This document shows positions 20,980-31,654 of a DNA stretch of 31,684 bases, one piece after another. Source of the stretch: Symbiotaphrina buchneri (Eukaryota > Ascomycota > Symbiotaphrinales > Symbiotaphrinaceae); the NCBI GenBank assembly GCA_001599915.1, contig BCIG01000045.1, positions 1 to 31,684 on the forward strand, in the 5' to 3' direction. Numbering within the stretch: the first letter of the stretch is position 1; each line of letters opens with the position of its first letter. Position numbers and translations under genes: made by a program. The notes beneath the pieces are model-generated. The model saw only the letters and a program-made list of their open reading frames with translations. It was not told where the DNA came from and made no database searches.

Positions 20980-23327
20980 TCCAACGGGCACAGCTGGCTG
21001 GGCGTTGCTTTAACTGCTTATGTCGAAAACAGGCGGATCTCGGCGCGACCGGTCCACGGTAGTTCTTCGACCGTCCCAATCCTTGTGTTCAGCGAAGTGT
21101 TTCAGAACATCACTGGAGTTGAGATTTTGGTTTTAATTGCCGACGAATCATTAGCATTATTCGGGCCTTTCTTTTCACTCACTTCTCGGCCGGTAAAGCC
21201 ATTATTCGGTATTCGTCCGCGTTGTTTGCTAAGAATTTTGACCGGAGGATCATCGGGAAGGAAATCACCAAGTGGAAGCCAGGACTGCCGGATCTGATAA
21301 GAAGCATTCACATCTACGGAGTTCGTATTTCCGGTCGTGTTGCGCCGCATAGATCCAAGCAGGGCGCACTAATTGCCCCTACACGCACCGAGGACGTGGC
21401 TTCCAACGTGTGCATTATCCCCTTGAAGCAACTCAACTGCCGTAACCTGATGGAACTATCCGAAGGGATCGATAGGTTGGCAGCTGCCGATCTCTCTTTG
21501 CACAAAGCCGAAGCAACAAGCCGAGGGATGTGCCAGGGCCCGTTCGGGCAACACGAGATAAGACATCGTGAAAGTATCAACTCAAGACGCGCAAGCTCAA
21601 GAGTTGCAAGAAGCTCCCCGTTGTCTTTGGATATCGGACTCTCCCCTGACTATGAGGGTAGCATACCGTATCTCAACCGGACACTTGTTAACAAAGACGT
21701 GGCGTTCAACAGCCACAATTAAGGTACTCGTACAGTATTGTGCACAGGTGCAAAATCTCAAAGCCTGGTCTAAGCGTCTACGGCTCGACCGGGCTAACAA
21801 ACTCAACTATCCAAGGGCCGGTTCTGTCTCAAAATGTAACATTGGTTGAGATTGTGAGCCGTGTCCGGGAAATTGCAGGTGATAAAAAAGGTGCGGTTCC
21901 TGCAGGTCAAAATCTTGATGGTCTAGACTATGCGTTTCAGAAATATCGTACGACATGGGTGGTTGGCATCCCTCGGCTCAGTCTTTTCCAACTCCATAAG
22001 GGCAAGCTCGTGCGGGACAAAATTCCACAGAACGTGGGGTCGATTTCTATTAGCCCAAGTCCAAAGGGGGCATCCCGGTAAGAATGCGAAGGAATGTGCC
22101 TTGTGGCGTTGTATGCTGGGAACTTGGTACATACACGCATTGACAAGTTCGAAGAGTACGAGTACAGTAATCTTGACGATGCTACAATGAATGCATACAG
22201 ATGTTCATCCTCTGTACTCCGTACGGCACAACCGTTATCTGACGGACTGAAGATCGTCGTACGGTGTCAGCCTTGGGCCGTCAATGATATTAAATCCAAA
22301 ACCTATGAGATCCAACGAACGGTCATAATGAAATTATACCCGATGCAAGCGTCTCACACAAGCTGACACTGCATGAAGAAGTACCGAAAACGATTTAAAT
22401 TTGCAGGGATGTTTGGTTGAGTAGCCAAGAAATGGTCTGTGTCCCGAGAAATCGGAGCAAGACCCCGAACTCTAAAGATCATCACCTACGGAGTTTGAAG
22501 AGAAGGGGAGAAAGTCCGACGGACCACAAAGGCATGGGGCAGCCGGATGCGGTATTCTGATATCTGGAAGTTGACGACGTGCCATTTTGTTCTGTTTACG
22601 GCAATCAAGATGCCGAAAAGACCGGATCATTTCCCTATCGCAAAGCGAGACCCGAAGCCATAAAGCAACCATGGGCACAGCTTGGCCACTGAGAGCCGGA
22701 GCCGGCTGCAATTGCAGGAGACATGTCTCCTTCGTCAGCTCTGCGGCGAATAAACGTGTGCCCTTATGAATCAGCAGGGGATCAAAGTAAAGGATCCTGG
22801 CTCCTGGCACAGCACCCTATGACCTGGCATCGCCACGGGCTCATGGATGCTGTACCGCCCGTACGAACGCTCGAGTCCTTGTACGACTACATAGGTATTC
22901 ATCAGCCACACAATGGATTTCTATGCAGACTTGCTGTTCCGCCATCAGTCAGTCTTCATAGCTCTGTGCTTCTGGACCCGGCCGAAGGAGTTACGGCCCC
23001 CGTGAAAGGAGATACCAAACGTTTACTCCGTATGGCGAGAGTACTCGAGTGCCGGCAGAGAGATGGTACTCTGTACTTCTACGGAGTACCGTAACTCGGT
23101 ATGGCTTGGCGTATCCCCTTTTCTAGGTCCAAGGTTCCCTGGACACGCCGGTAGATACCGAGCACGCGGTCAAGCGGTGGATCTCCAAAGTATCCGTCAA
23201 ACAAGGGCGGCCGCCCGCTGCTAGCTAGCCCTAGACGCGAGCATTCCGATGGCTGATCACCCGCCAAAATTGCATCACCACCACCCGGTTTCTGCACGCT
23301 CCTGGCATGGCTTACCCTCTTAGAGCC
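20980..23327. other. Gene-poor interval
   Basis: Only overlapping short frames occur; the longest is 166 codons at 21222-21722 (plus), with no recognisable domain or family motif. No transposon ends, tRNA or long repeat were found. A strong hairpin lies at 23065-23090. Confidence 0.5.
23065..23090. repeat. Inverted repeat GGTACTCTGTA / TACGGAGTACC
   Basis: Two 11-base arms (23065-23075 and 23080-23090) are reverse complements except for one T-G pair, around a 4-base CTTC loop. The core ACTCCGTA/TACGGAGT is frequent in Eurotiales intergenic DNA. Related half-sites occur nearby, as at 22214-22226 and 23028-23034. It could form a hairpin in RNA or a small cruciform. Confidence 0.7.
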
Positions 23328-25123
23328 TTAGTCGTGCATCAACAGAGATTTGGAACCAAAATTTAAGAGTTCCTGGAGCGCGGGATTCACGGTGCCTAGA
23401 CTCGAGCCGCGGAATTTGATCCATTCTTCGAGATCTGTTACCCTTTTTTTTCTCCTTGGGCTATGGGGCGGGGGCATGACTGATTCGTGTCGGAAGCTGC
23501 CTTTTCGCGATCTTACGTACCACTGGTGGCTTCTTATGACTGTTCCTGGTGCAATAAAATCTTCAACCACGGCAAATGGGTTAAAGCTATCAAAAAAGCG
23601 AAGCTTCGCAGATACTTGGGCCGCGATTGGAACAAGCAAAGTGATGGTGTCGGCAATCTGGTCCTCATCGGCAAATGCAAACATGGCATTGGGAAGAGCA
23701 GGGGCCAGGGGGTGGAAATAGCGGTCAATAATAAATAATAATGGGTCCACAAATGGTTCAGAGACTCCTTCGACCGAGGTCATGCTGTTGAGTTGTTGCC
23801 CGCTGACGCCTCCTCGTATGAGGTACGTCCTGCCAATTTCCTGCACGAATCCCGCACGACGATGGCGGATAATTGAAGCATGCAAGATGAAGTGCTTTCA
23901 ACGTGGACATGGATCACTATCACTGGGACTTCGTAGGTAAGGTATCCATCTTGCAAGTGCGCGTATCACACACCAAGGAGAGACGAGCGCAAAGGAGGTG
24001 GGTAGACTAAGCCGATAGCAGCGACGTTTCCTGTCGATCATCTTAGAATCTTTGGATAGTGTCGAGCCAGCCAGCCGCGCCCGCATCGACCTTGTGAGCC
24101 TTGGTAGGGAGGGTCCAAGTGCACTGGCGTCGTGCGCGCATCAACGCATGCCCTAGTGACCTCGTAAAAGCAATTAATGAGCCGACCAAGGCAAGCTAAA
24201 CTTACCTTACGTTAGATGCGTATTCGTACCCTTGGGTGTGCCTCCCGCGTCCATGAACATCTGACTTGCTCTTGGGACCTCTTCACCAAGGTCTTACGAG
24301 TTACTTCTGGCAAAGGAAAGGTATCTGCGAACCACTTCCATCTAACCATCGCCAGCCGGTGGCTTCGTCCAATCACCTCTTCGGCCTGACAACCCAGTCT
24401 GCCAATCCCGGTCTATGCAACTCTGGGAATAATATCATCAATACCCCACGAAAGCCCACGCCCACCAACAACTACCCAACCAGTGCTGCCTACCTTGTTC
24501 AGGGCCCGGGCAATGTCAGATTCAATCCCGTTAGCTGAACCTGGTCATCCGGCATACGCTCACCCATCTTACTGATCTTCCCTGCACCCTACTTCTTTCG
24601 CAATCAAATCCGCTCCCGGCAGTTGTGGGCGACCTGCGGGCACAAGAGAGTCGCCGGGCAGTTCAACATAGAGGGCACATCGGCCGAATAAATCCCCGTC
24701 GGCATCACTCTCCTAAGTCCTAACTACCGGTCAATTGCCAGCTTCTCACCCTGCGTTAGGCCGCGGAACCAGCCAAGAACGTGCCAGTGGTTGTGGATCT
24801 TTCCCGTCGCTTCAATTATCTCTCCTGATCTTCGGGCCATAGGTCCTAGTCCGCAGAGGCTCTAGAGCGACTGGACGTGCAGGGCTTGATATTCGACTTG
24901 GAAACAAACTTCAAGCCCCGTGCATTCAGTTACCGGTACCGTACATCAGACTCATTTTACACGGCGATCATCCAGCATGTCAATGCCGTACTAGTGGGGT
25001 TGCGTCGCTCTGGAACCTAATTCCTAGTCCCATTCTTTTCTCACAGGAGGGCGGTAGACAGAGCAAATGCCGTTGGACTGACCTCCTGGGCTGAGATCTT
25101 TGACCAACCTTCATCGGAGTACC
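23328..25123. other. Gene-poor interval before the regulator leader
   Basis: About 1.8 kb. The longest frame is 185 codons on the minus strand (23328-23885), with no family match I recognise. The rest has frames under 125 codons. The right part is likely promoter or leader of the downstream regulator. Confidence 0.45.
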
Positions 25124-25722
25124 ATGCATTTCCCGTGTCTGCAAACGTCGACAACACAAACTTTCTTCGCAAATTCCTCCGGACATTTGGCAACCCTTAC
25201 GAAGTTCCTCCTTTCCCCAGATCAGGATCGCATCGCCGTGGCTTTGCGCCCTTGATCGAATAGGAGACTAGACGAAGGCTTCGAGAAGTTCTGTACGTCC
25301 AACAGGTAGGACGCTCGTGATGCGATTTTCCCGTGTTTCCCAAGCAAGGAATCGTGGCTGACGAGCAGTATAGAAGACACGCTTCTAGACCTACACACCG
25401 GGCCGTGTCGATCACTGGCGGCTACTATTCTCCTCCCGTTCCATGTTGATATACACCTCGATTCCGTTGCCTTGTACACAGATCGTTTCACAATACCCCG
25501 GATATACATTCAGTAACCAGAACGCGAACTATTATTTTATCCTGCCATTCCAGCTTCCTTGACGTAAATATCCGCGTCGACCTCGGCTGGACCTTACCAC
25601 CATTATTCTACAACATTACTCTTTGTGCAGGTCTTTTGCGCGAAACAAGCGCTATAATACTGGAGACGCTGGTATCTACGCCAGTCTCGCCTCATATCTG
25701 AGTCATATTCTTCCTCCGGGCG
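25124..25722 (+). promoter_or_regulatory. Putative long 5' leader with upstream ORF and possible leader intron
   Basis: A 43-codon upstream ORF (25124-25255, starting MHFPCLQTSTTQTFF) lies about 470 bp before the regulator's start codon. A plausible leader intron follows at 25306-25373 (GTAGGA donor, GGCTGAC branch-like site, GTATAG acceptor). Long leaders with upstream ORFs are common in fungal developmental regulators, where they damp translation. Without transcript data it is not known whether this DNA is leader or promoter. Confidence 0.3.
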
Positions 25723-28700
25723 ATGCCGGACACATATAGGCACCCCGGAACCATGATGGGTCGGCCGGATCCTTCATTTGCGCAGCAGGACCAAGCTTGG
25801 GGTACCGGGAGGAGTGAAATTGGGTATAATTCTACAAGAGGAGACTATCAAGGGGCACCATACAGATCAAGTGAATACGATCGACCAAGGGTTACCCAAC
25901 TTCCCCCTGTTCGCGAGTTATTCGCTGCTCATTCGGACCCTCCGCCCACATATTCACGGCCTGCTTATTCTTCAGCTTGGGCTGCCGAGTCCACATTGGA
26001 TCGGCGACCTTCTCCACATCATGGCTCTTTGCCAGATGACAGATCACGAAACTATCCATATCCTGGGTCACATACAGCATCACCAGCCACCTACCCTGTG
26101 GACATCCATCGGGATCCTCCAAGGTCCGGCCCGAATCTAGCATACGAAACAGCGTCTACACCCCGTGTACTACAACCTCCACCTTACGCTACCACTCAAA
26201 CATCCGCTCCATTACCCCATACTACCCTCCCGACTACTGAACATTCGCGGATTCATTATGGTCAGGACCACCTTACGTCCCTCTCACTATCCAAACAGCA
26301 CGATTATCGAGACTATCCTCCGCCTTCTCCGGGTCCTCACTCCCCGAACTCCGCTCACACTCCTCGCCGAACTGGACTAAACGGACAGCCTCTTCCTAAG
26401 TTCGTTGGGGAAGTTGATGTACCTGGTGAAGGTATATGTTACCTTTACGACGACGGCTCACATTGCAAGAAGTTCATCAATGGTGAAAAGGTCAATGAGC
26501 AATGGGGGGTGACAAAGGCTGGGAAACCACGGAAACGACTGGCGGTTGCTTGCCTCAACTGTCGCGAGAAGAAGATCAAATGCGAGCCAGCCGAACCAAA
26601 ATGCGCCCAATGCGAGAAGAGCGGGAAGGAGTGCATCATGAATACGTGAGTACTTGATCAACTTCCCTTTTCTGCGATCATCCTGGTTCCTGTGCTGGTC
26701 ACGAGGGCATGACAACCTCCCCTGCCGTCTTCGATTCTATGCGAATACGCGCATTCCAATCTCTTGTCATCATTGCCCGGCAACTGTTCAATCCCTTCAC
26801 GGGAAGGCTATGCTATGTGACCACATGATGCCTCTTTTATTGGGTGTTTTCTGCAGTTACCCGCTGCAAATAATCTGCACATAGCATGCATATTACTCCT
26901 GATCGGCCTTGAGTGTTACACAAGATACGATTCAACTGCTAACACCAATATAGTCCGCGCGCTGCACATCAGGTCACTCCTGACACTCCGGAATTTCGCG
27001 TGTACGACAGGAAGCCAGTTGACGCTGTTGAACGACCACGGATACGCTCTAGCGAGGAAAGAAAGCCCCAACTACCGTACGATCCTAAACGGCGGCGGAG
27101 TTCCCATACATCGGAAGAGGAAGCTTCAAGTCCAAGGGTAGGCCGCTCGGAGGGGCTTAAGGCAGAGAAACATGCCGGCAAAAAGACGAGGCGGGAGTCG
27201 TCAGGCTCGTCTGTTGCTCTCATCAGCGCAGATCGCACACGCTCTAGAAGCAAATCGGATTCGACAAGGGTTCCACTGACAACGCTCATCAACGGAGGAC
27301 ACCAACCAGATTTTGCCGGTCTAGCCCTTAGAGTGGATCGTGAGGACAGGAGTAAAGATCCTTTTGATGGCACGAGGGATCCATATCTCGTCGATCCAGA
27401 CTTGACAACGGAGATGGTCAACTTGTACCTGAGATTCGTCAATGAACCAATCTATGGCTTGTTTCCTACAAGGTCATTCCAACGATGGGTGAAAGAGAAC
27501 AGAGACAAGACCACGGACGAGATTATGGTTTTGTATATGGTCATGGCCATGGGATCGTTATTCTCGCCGAACCGGAAGAGGCCTACTATGAACCACATTC
27601 TTCACTCCGCACGCGATATGGTTCAGGCGCAGCATGGAAACTTCAACTTGCAAATCATGCAGACTCGGCTTCTCTTGTCGGTGTATTACTTTGCGATTGG
27701 AAAGAAGTCGAAGGCATGGGAATGGACGGGTCAAGCTGTCAGGGCGCTGTTTGCGCTGAATTTCCACACTGAAGAAGGGATTGCGGATTTGGATCCTCGA
27801 AGTGACCTCGTCTATGGTCTCAACAAGGATGCCGTGATTGAATGTCGTCGCAGGGCATTTTGGGGCTGCTATCTCCAAGAGGCGAGTACCTTTCCGAAGA
27901 CCATTGAAGCAAGCTAACAATTCGCAGCGTTTCAGCGAATCTTGTTCTAACCGCCCTTCCATTATCAACGATGACGACATCTTCCTCCGTGTGCCATGCT
28001 CTGAGACGACTTTTGATGAACAACGAAATGTTGTTGGACCATTCTTCGAGAATACTGAGATGGATAAGGACAGCGACAATGAAGACCGGGAGACAAGTAT
28101 AGGCCAGATGGGTCTCCAGGTACAGATAACCAGGCTGCTAGGTGGCATTGCAAGAACTTCCTATCGTTTCAAACACAAACCTCCGGGAAGCTACAACATG
28201 CACTACGAGAAGTTCTACCGGGAGAGGCAGCAGCAACTTACCGAGTGGTATACTGGTATACCACAAGGTTTCAAATGTACACCGGAGAACGTCGAGAAAC
28301 ACGCACAGGCCGGCACACTCAATAAGTTCGCGTGTGTGAATGCGCTCTACCGGTACAGCATATTGAAGTTGAACCGACATGCACGGCAATGCCTGCCCCG
28401 GTCCAGCCTCGAGCGTAACATTCGTGCTCTCAGAGAAGAAGCACTATCGACACTTGTTGACATAGGCAAACCCCTTGAAGAAGTGTGCAAGCGACATAGA
28501 AAGACGCTGTCGGATTTTGGCATATCCATTCCGATTTTCGGGTACTGCACCTCGATTGCTGCTGAGATCTTGAGCGCCGGTGGTACGAATCTTCCTGAGA
28601 CTCTGGACCTCATTGGCGCGTGCATGATGGTTCTTGAGGAACAATCGCAGCATTGGGCAAGTTCAAAAGGGCAACTTGCTATGGTGACGAAAATCGTGAA

Positions 28701-28839
28701 GGGTCTGGCCGAGCAGGCGACCCCCGAGAAAGAGGTATTTCGCGTGCTAGTCCCTCCTGAGGAAGGGGAGTCTACGGAGAGCGACATTATACTTGCTACG
28801 CCCGAAGATATCTACCTGGAGACTATCACCGCCGCGTGA
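25723..28839 (+). CDS. Zn2Cys6 transcription factor, RosA/NosA-like
   Basis: Exons 25723-26645, 26954-27881 and 27928-28839 encode 920 residues. The N-terminal 230 residues are Pro/Ser/Tyr-rich and disordered-looking. A conserved lead-in (ICYLYDDGSHCKKFINGEKV, then NEQWGVTKAGKPRKRLAVA) precedes the binuclear zinc cluster, with Cys277, 280, 287, 294, 297 and 304 (C-x2-C-x6-C-x6-C-x2-C-x6-C). This lead-in plus cluster is what I recall from the RosA/NosA regulators of sexual development. Residues about 430-650 form a fungal transcription factor middle homology region (YLRFVNEPIYGLFPTRSFQR, then FWGCYLQERFSES). The protein is longer than RosA or NosA (about 700 residues), so orthology is unsure. 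Intron 1 splits the cluster-coding exon from the rest and is 308 nt, long for this genome. Intron 2 (27882-27927) has a GC donor. It should act in the nucleus as a DNA-binding regulator; targets are unknown. Confidence 0.85.
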
Positions 28840-29380
28840 GGCCAGCCTGGTGTGCAAGCGAGTACAGTCTACGCAGTCCATGGTCAGCTCTCTCTGTACA
28901 TGTCATTGTACACTTATATCTATCTCTTGGTACTTGTTTTGCTCTGTTACGGGTCAAGATACCCGTGCTGAACTCGGTGTGTATCACCGATGGCGTTTGC
29001 TGGGTCTGCTTTCCTCGTTCATGCTATTGGCGTTTCGCGCCCGCTCGCGCTGCGTTTTGCATGCCTTGCTGTACGATTAGTAGCGGTCCACTGCAACCGC
29101 ATTCTGTGCAGCTACTGGTACATAGGATATGGAGCGCTGGGCGGCCATCCTGTCTACCTCGAGGCTTCTGCCTGTGTGCGGCCCGCGGCCTTGCTGGGCT
29201 TTTGAGTAGGAGACTATGCGATATACATGTACGATACTCTATCCGCTGTATACAGAGTAACAGTTCCACCATCTCCGTGTCCGAATTCAACCGCGCGACC
29301 ATATCGTAAAGCGTTTTGCTGGCGGTGATGCTTCCAAGCCCTGGGTTTGCGGCCGGCGATAGTCGTGCCATACTGCTGAA
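28840..29380. other. Regulator 3' region
   Basis: 541 bp between the regulator stop and the first box of the tandem array. The first part should be 3' UTR, with CTCTCTGTACATGTCATTGT and AT-rich runs. No gene is supported. Confidence 0.55.
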
Positions 29381-29675
29381 AACCTCGCCTATAATGCTTA
29401 AACCCTCTCCATATTCTTAATCTCCCGGTATGAGGAAACTCGCGCCTATATTCTTGGGAGTACTCAGGTACAGAGGGCCTCGCCTATATTCTTAAAGCCT
29501 CTCCTATATTCTTACTTCTCCGCCTATTTTCCAGAACCTCGCCTATATTCTTAAAGTCGCGCCTATATTCTTAACTCCCCACCGACTCTCAGAACCTCGC
29601 CTATATTCTTAAAACCTCTCCTATATTCTTAGCCTGTCCGCCAATTTTTCAGAACCTCGCCTATAATGCTTAACT
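29381..29675. repeat. Expanded box block at the array's left end
   Basis: CTAT-type box cores occur at 29389, 29410 (degenerate), 29446, 29484, 29504, 29524, 29543, 29563, about 29583 (degenerate), 29601, 29621, about 29642 (degenerate) and 29661. From 29484 the order is A-A-B repeated three times and then C, where A is CTATATTCTTA, B is CTATTTTTCAGAA-like and C is CTATAATGCTTAA. Spacing is 18-21 bp throughout. This looks like local triplication of the box set present once in the other units. Confidence 0.88.
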
Positions 29676-29856
29676 CCTCGGTACAAGGAATAGGCCTGTC
29701 ATACTCCGTAGAGCTTCGCCATTGAACCAATGCCTCACAGATGATTGTACAATCTGTGGAGTGCTAGGGATTGAGAAAAGATGCTTCTTTTGGCTACACC
29801 TTTTGCGCAAGTTGTATAGGCTTTCGCCGGCTCTGTAGTTGGAGTCGCAAGAACTG

Positions 29857-29871
29857 CCCCGCAGCGCGGGG
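29857..29871. repeat. GC hairpin CCCCGC-AGC-GCGGGG in unit 1
   Basis: Perfect 6 bp stem with a 3-base loop, lying 20 bases after GTAGTTGG in the first long unit. Confidence 0.7.
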
Positions 29872-30054
29872 TTTAACGTGCAGTCGGCCGCAACTCCCAG
29901 GCTATCAAGAGATTTCAAATGTTGTCAGGGCGCACCAAACCTCCAGTAACACTCTCTCCTGTTCAAAACAATCCATGAGGACGCATAGTGATTGCTGCCT
30001 CGCTCTTTGCTGGTGGTGATGCCTCTTGCTGATACTTCCAGCAGTCAGTATGCA

Positions 30055-30364
30055 GGTACAGAAACCCTCGCCTATATTCTTAGAACCTCTCCTATATTCT
30101 TTGTTCTACGCCTTTTTTTCAGGAACCTCGCCTATAATGCTTAAGACCTCGGTGCTAGGAATATACCTATCATGCAGCTTCATGGTCAATTCAAGTCCCC
30201 AGAGATAATTGTACAATTTGTTGAGTGCTAGACATTGGGCTTCCTCCGACTTAGTAGTTGGTCGGAATTCTTTGGGACTGGCGCAGGACTTGTCGCATGA
30301 TCCTTCGCAACTATCAGGCCATCAAGAAATTCGGAATGCTCTAGCGGTGGATAGAACATACTGA
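30055..30364. repeat. Short repeat unit 2
   Basis: 310 bp. Box cores at 30072, 30092, about 30112 and 30132 (20 bp steps). Contains the 12 bp palindrome AATTGTACAATT (30207-30218) and ends soon after the GGCCATCAAGAAATT segment. Confidence 0.85.
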
Positions 30365-30833
30365 GGTACGAAAAACCGCGCCTATATTCCTAAAACCTCG
30401 CCTATATTCTTAAATCTTCGCCTATTTCTCAGAACCTCGCCTATAATGCTTAAGCCCTCGATATTAAGAATGTACCTATCATACAGCTTCAATGGTTAAT
30501 TCAAGTCCTTAGAGCTGGTGGGTTAACTTACTGAGTGCTAGGGATTGAGTAAAATTCCTTTCTCATTACAGCTTTTGTACGAATCTTATCGCATTTGTTT
30601 GACTCAGTAGCTGGCCAGAATCCTCTTAACTGCGCCGTGAGGCGCAAAGCTTGTTGCGCGAATGGCGGCCACAACTGCCAGGCCGTCAAGAGATTTGAAA
30701 TGTTGCTTACGGCAGATAAAATTTCCTGTAACTCCCACGTCTATCCAAAACGATTATGCGACGAGATAGTGATGTTTTGAAGTCCTCTTCACAGGGGATG
30801 ATGCATCTCCTCTCTGATTCCCAGCAGTATACA
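30365..30833. repeat. Long repeat unit 3
   Basis: 469 bp. Box cores at 30382, 30402, 30422 and 30441 (20-20-19). Contains a perfect hairpin TGCGCC-GTGA-GGCGCA (30631-30646) and the long-unit extension up to CCCAGCAGTATACA. Confidence 0.87.
30631..30646. repeat. GC hairpin TGCGCC-GTGA-GGCGCA in unit 3
   Basis: Perfect 6 bp stem with a 4-base loop, 24 bases or less after the GTAGCTGG that corresponds to GTAGTTGG of unit 1. Stem bases differ from those of unit 1. Confidence 0.7.
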
Positions 30834-31145
30834 GGTACAGAAACCCTCGCCTATATTCTTAAAACCGCGCCTATATTCTTAAATCACCGCCTATTTTTCA
30901 AAACCTCGCCTATAATGCTTAAGGCCTCGATACGGGGAATGTACCTATCGTACAGCTAACAATCGTTGATTCAAGACCCCAGAACTGATCGCATAAGCCA
31001 TCCAGTGCTAGAAATCTACAGCGGATATTCTCTATTTCGAGTCTCAACTTTTCCTGCAAGTTTCCTTAGTTCTGGTTAGCTCAATGCTTGGTCAAAAGAG
31101 TCTCTGCGACTGGCGCAGGAACTGTCGCAGGTTTCTAGCAGCAAA
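30834..31145. repeat. Short repeat unit 4
   Basis: 312 bp. Box cores at 30851, 30871, 30891 and 30910 (20-20-19). Contains the inverted repeat CTGCGAC/GTCGCAG (31104-31130, 13-base loop) and lacks the long-unit extension. Confidence 0.86.
31104..31130. repeat. Inverted repeat CTGCGAC/GTCGCAG in unit 4
   Basis: Perfect 7 bp arms around a 13-base spacer, after the GCTTGGTC that corresponds to GTTGGTCG of other units. Confidence 0.65.
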
Positions 31146-31654
31146 GGTACAAAAAGCCTCGCCTATATTCCTAAACCCGCGCCTATATGCTTAAATCTCC
31201 ACCTATTTTTCAGAACCTCGCCTATTATACTTAAACTCTTGATACGAGGATGTACCTATTTGTACCTATTGTACGGCGTCAACCATGAGATCTGGCCCCA
31301 GCACTGACTGATGGCGTCACCAGTTGAGTACTAGGGAATTATTGAGAGAATATTCCTCTTTCTTGTCTGCGGATTCTGTGTGATTTTCGTTGGACTTATA
31401 CTGGCTCTGTAGTTGGTCGGTATATCTGGAACAGGGGCAGGGCTTTTCGTGCGATCGATAGCAACCATCAGGCTACGAAGGAGTTGCAAATGCTACTGAC
31501 GGCGCACAGAAATCAATTACTTCCTCTGGCACTTGGTAGTTGCCCGCAACCATATTTCTCGGTCCAGATGGACCTGCATGACCGCATCTTCATACTTTGC
31601 TCTTTGCTGGCTGTGATGCCTCCTGTCTGTTTCCTAGCAGTACGGAGCGAGGGA
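31146..31654. repeat. Long repeat unit 5
   Basis: 509 bp. Box cores at 31163, 31183, 31203 and 31222 (20-20-19). Contains a local duplication of GTACCTATT near 31252-31270 and the long-unit extension (GCAAATGCTACTGACGGCGC to CTAGCAGTACGG). Confidence 0.84.

Noticed and set aside
21222-21722. 166-codon plus-strand frame.
   Set aside because: No motif, heavily overlapped by other open frames, no leader or splice signals.
23328-23885. 185-codon minus-strand frame.
   Set aside because: The longest unexplained frame in the gap, but I recognise no family and one frame of this size is near what chance allows in the window.
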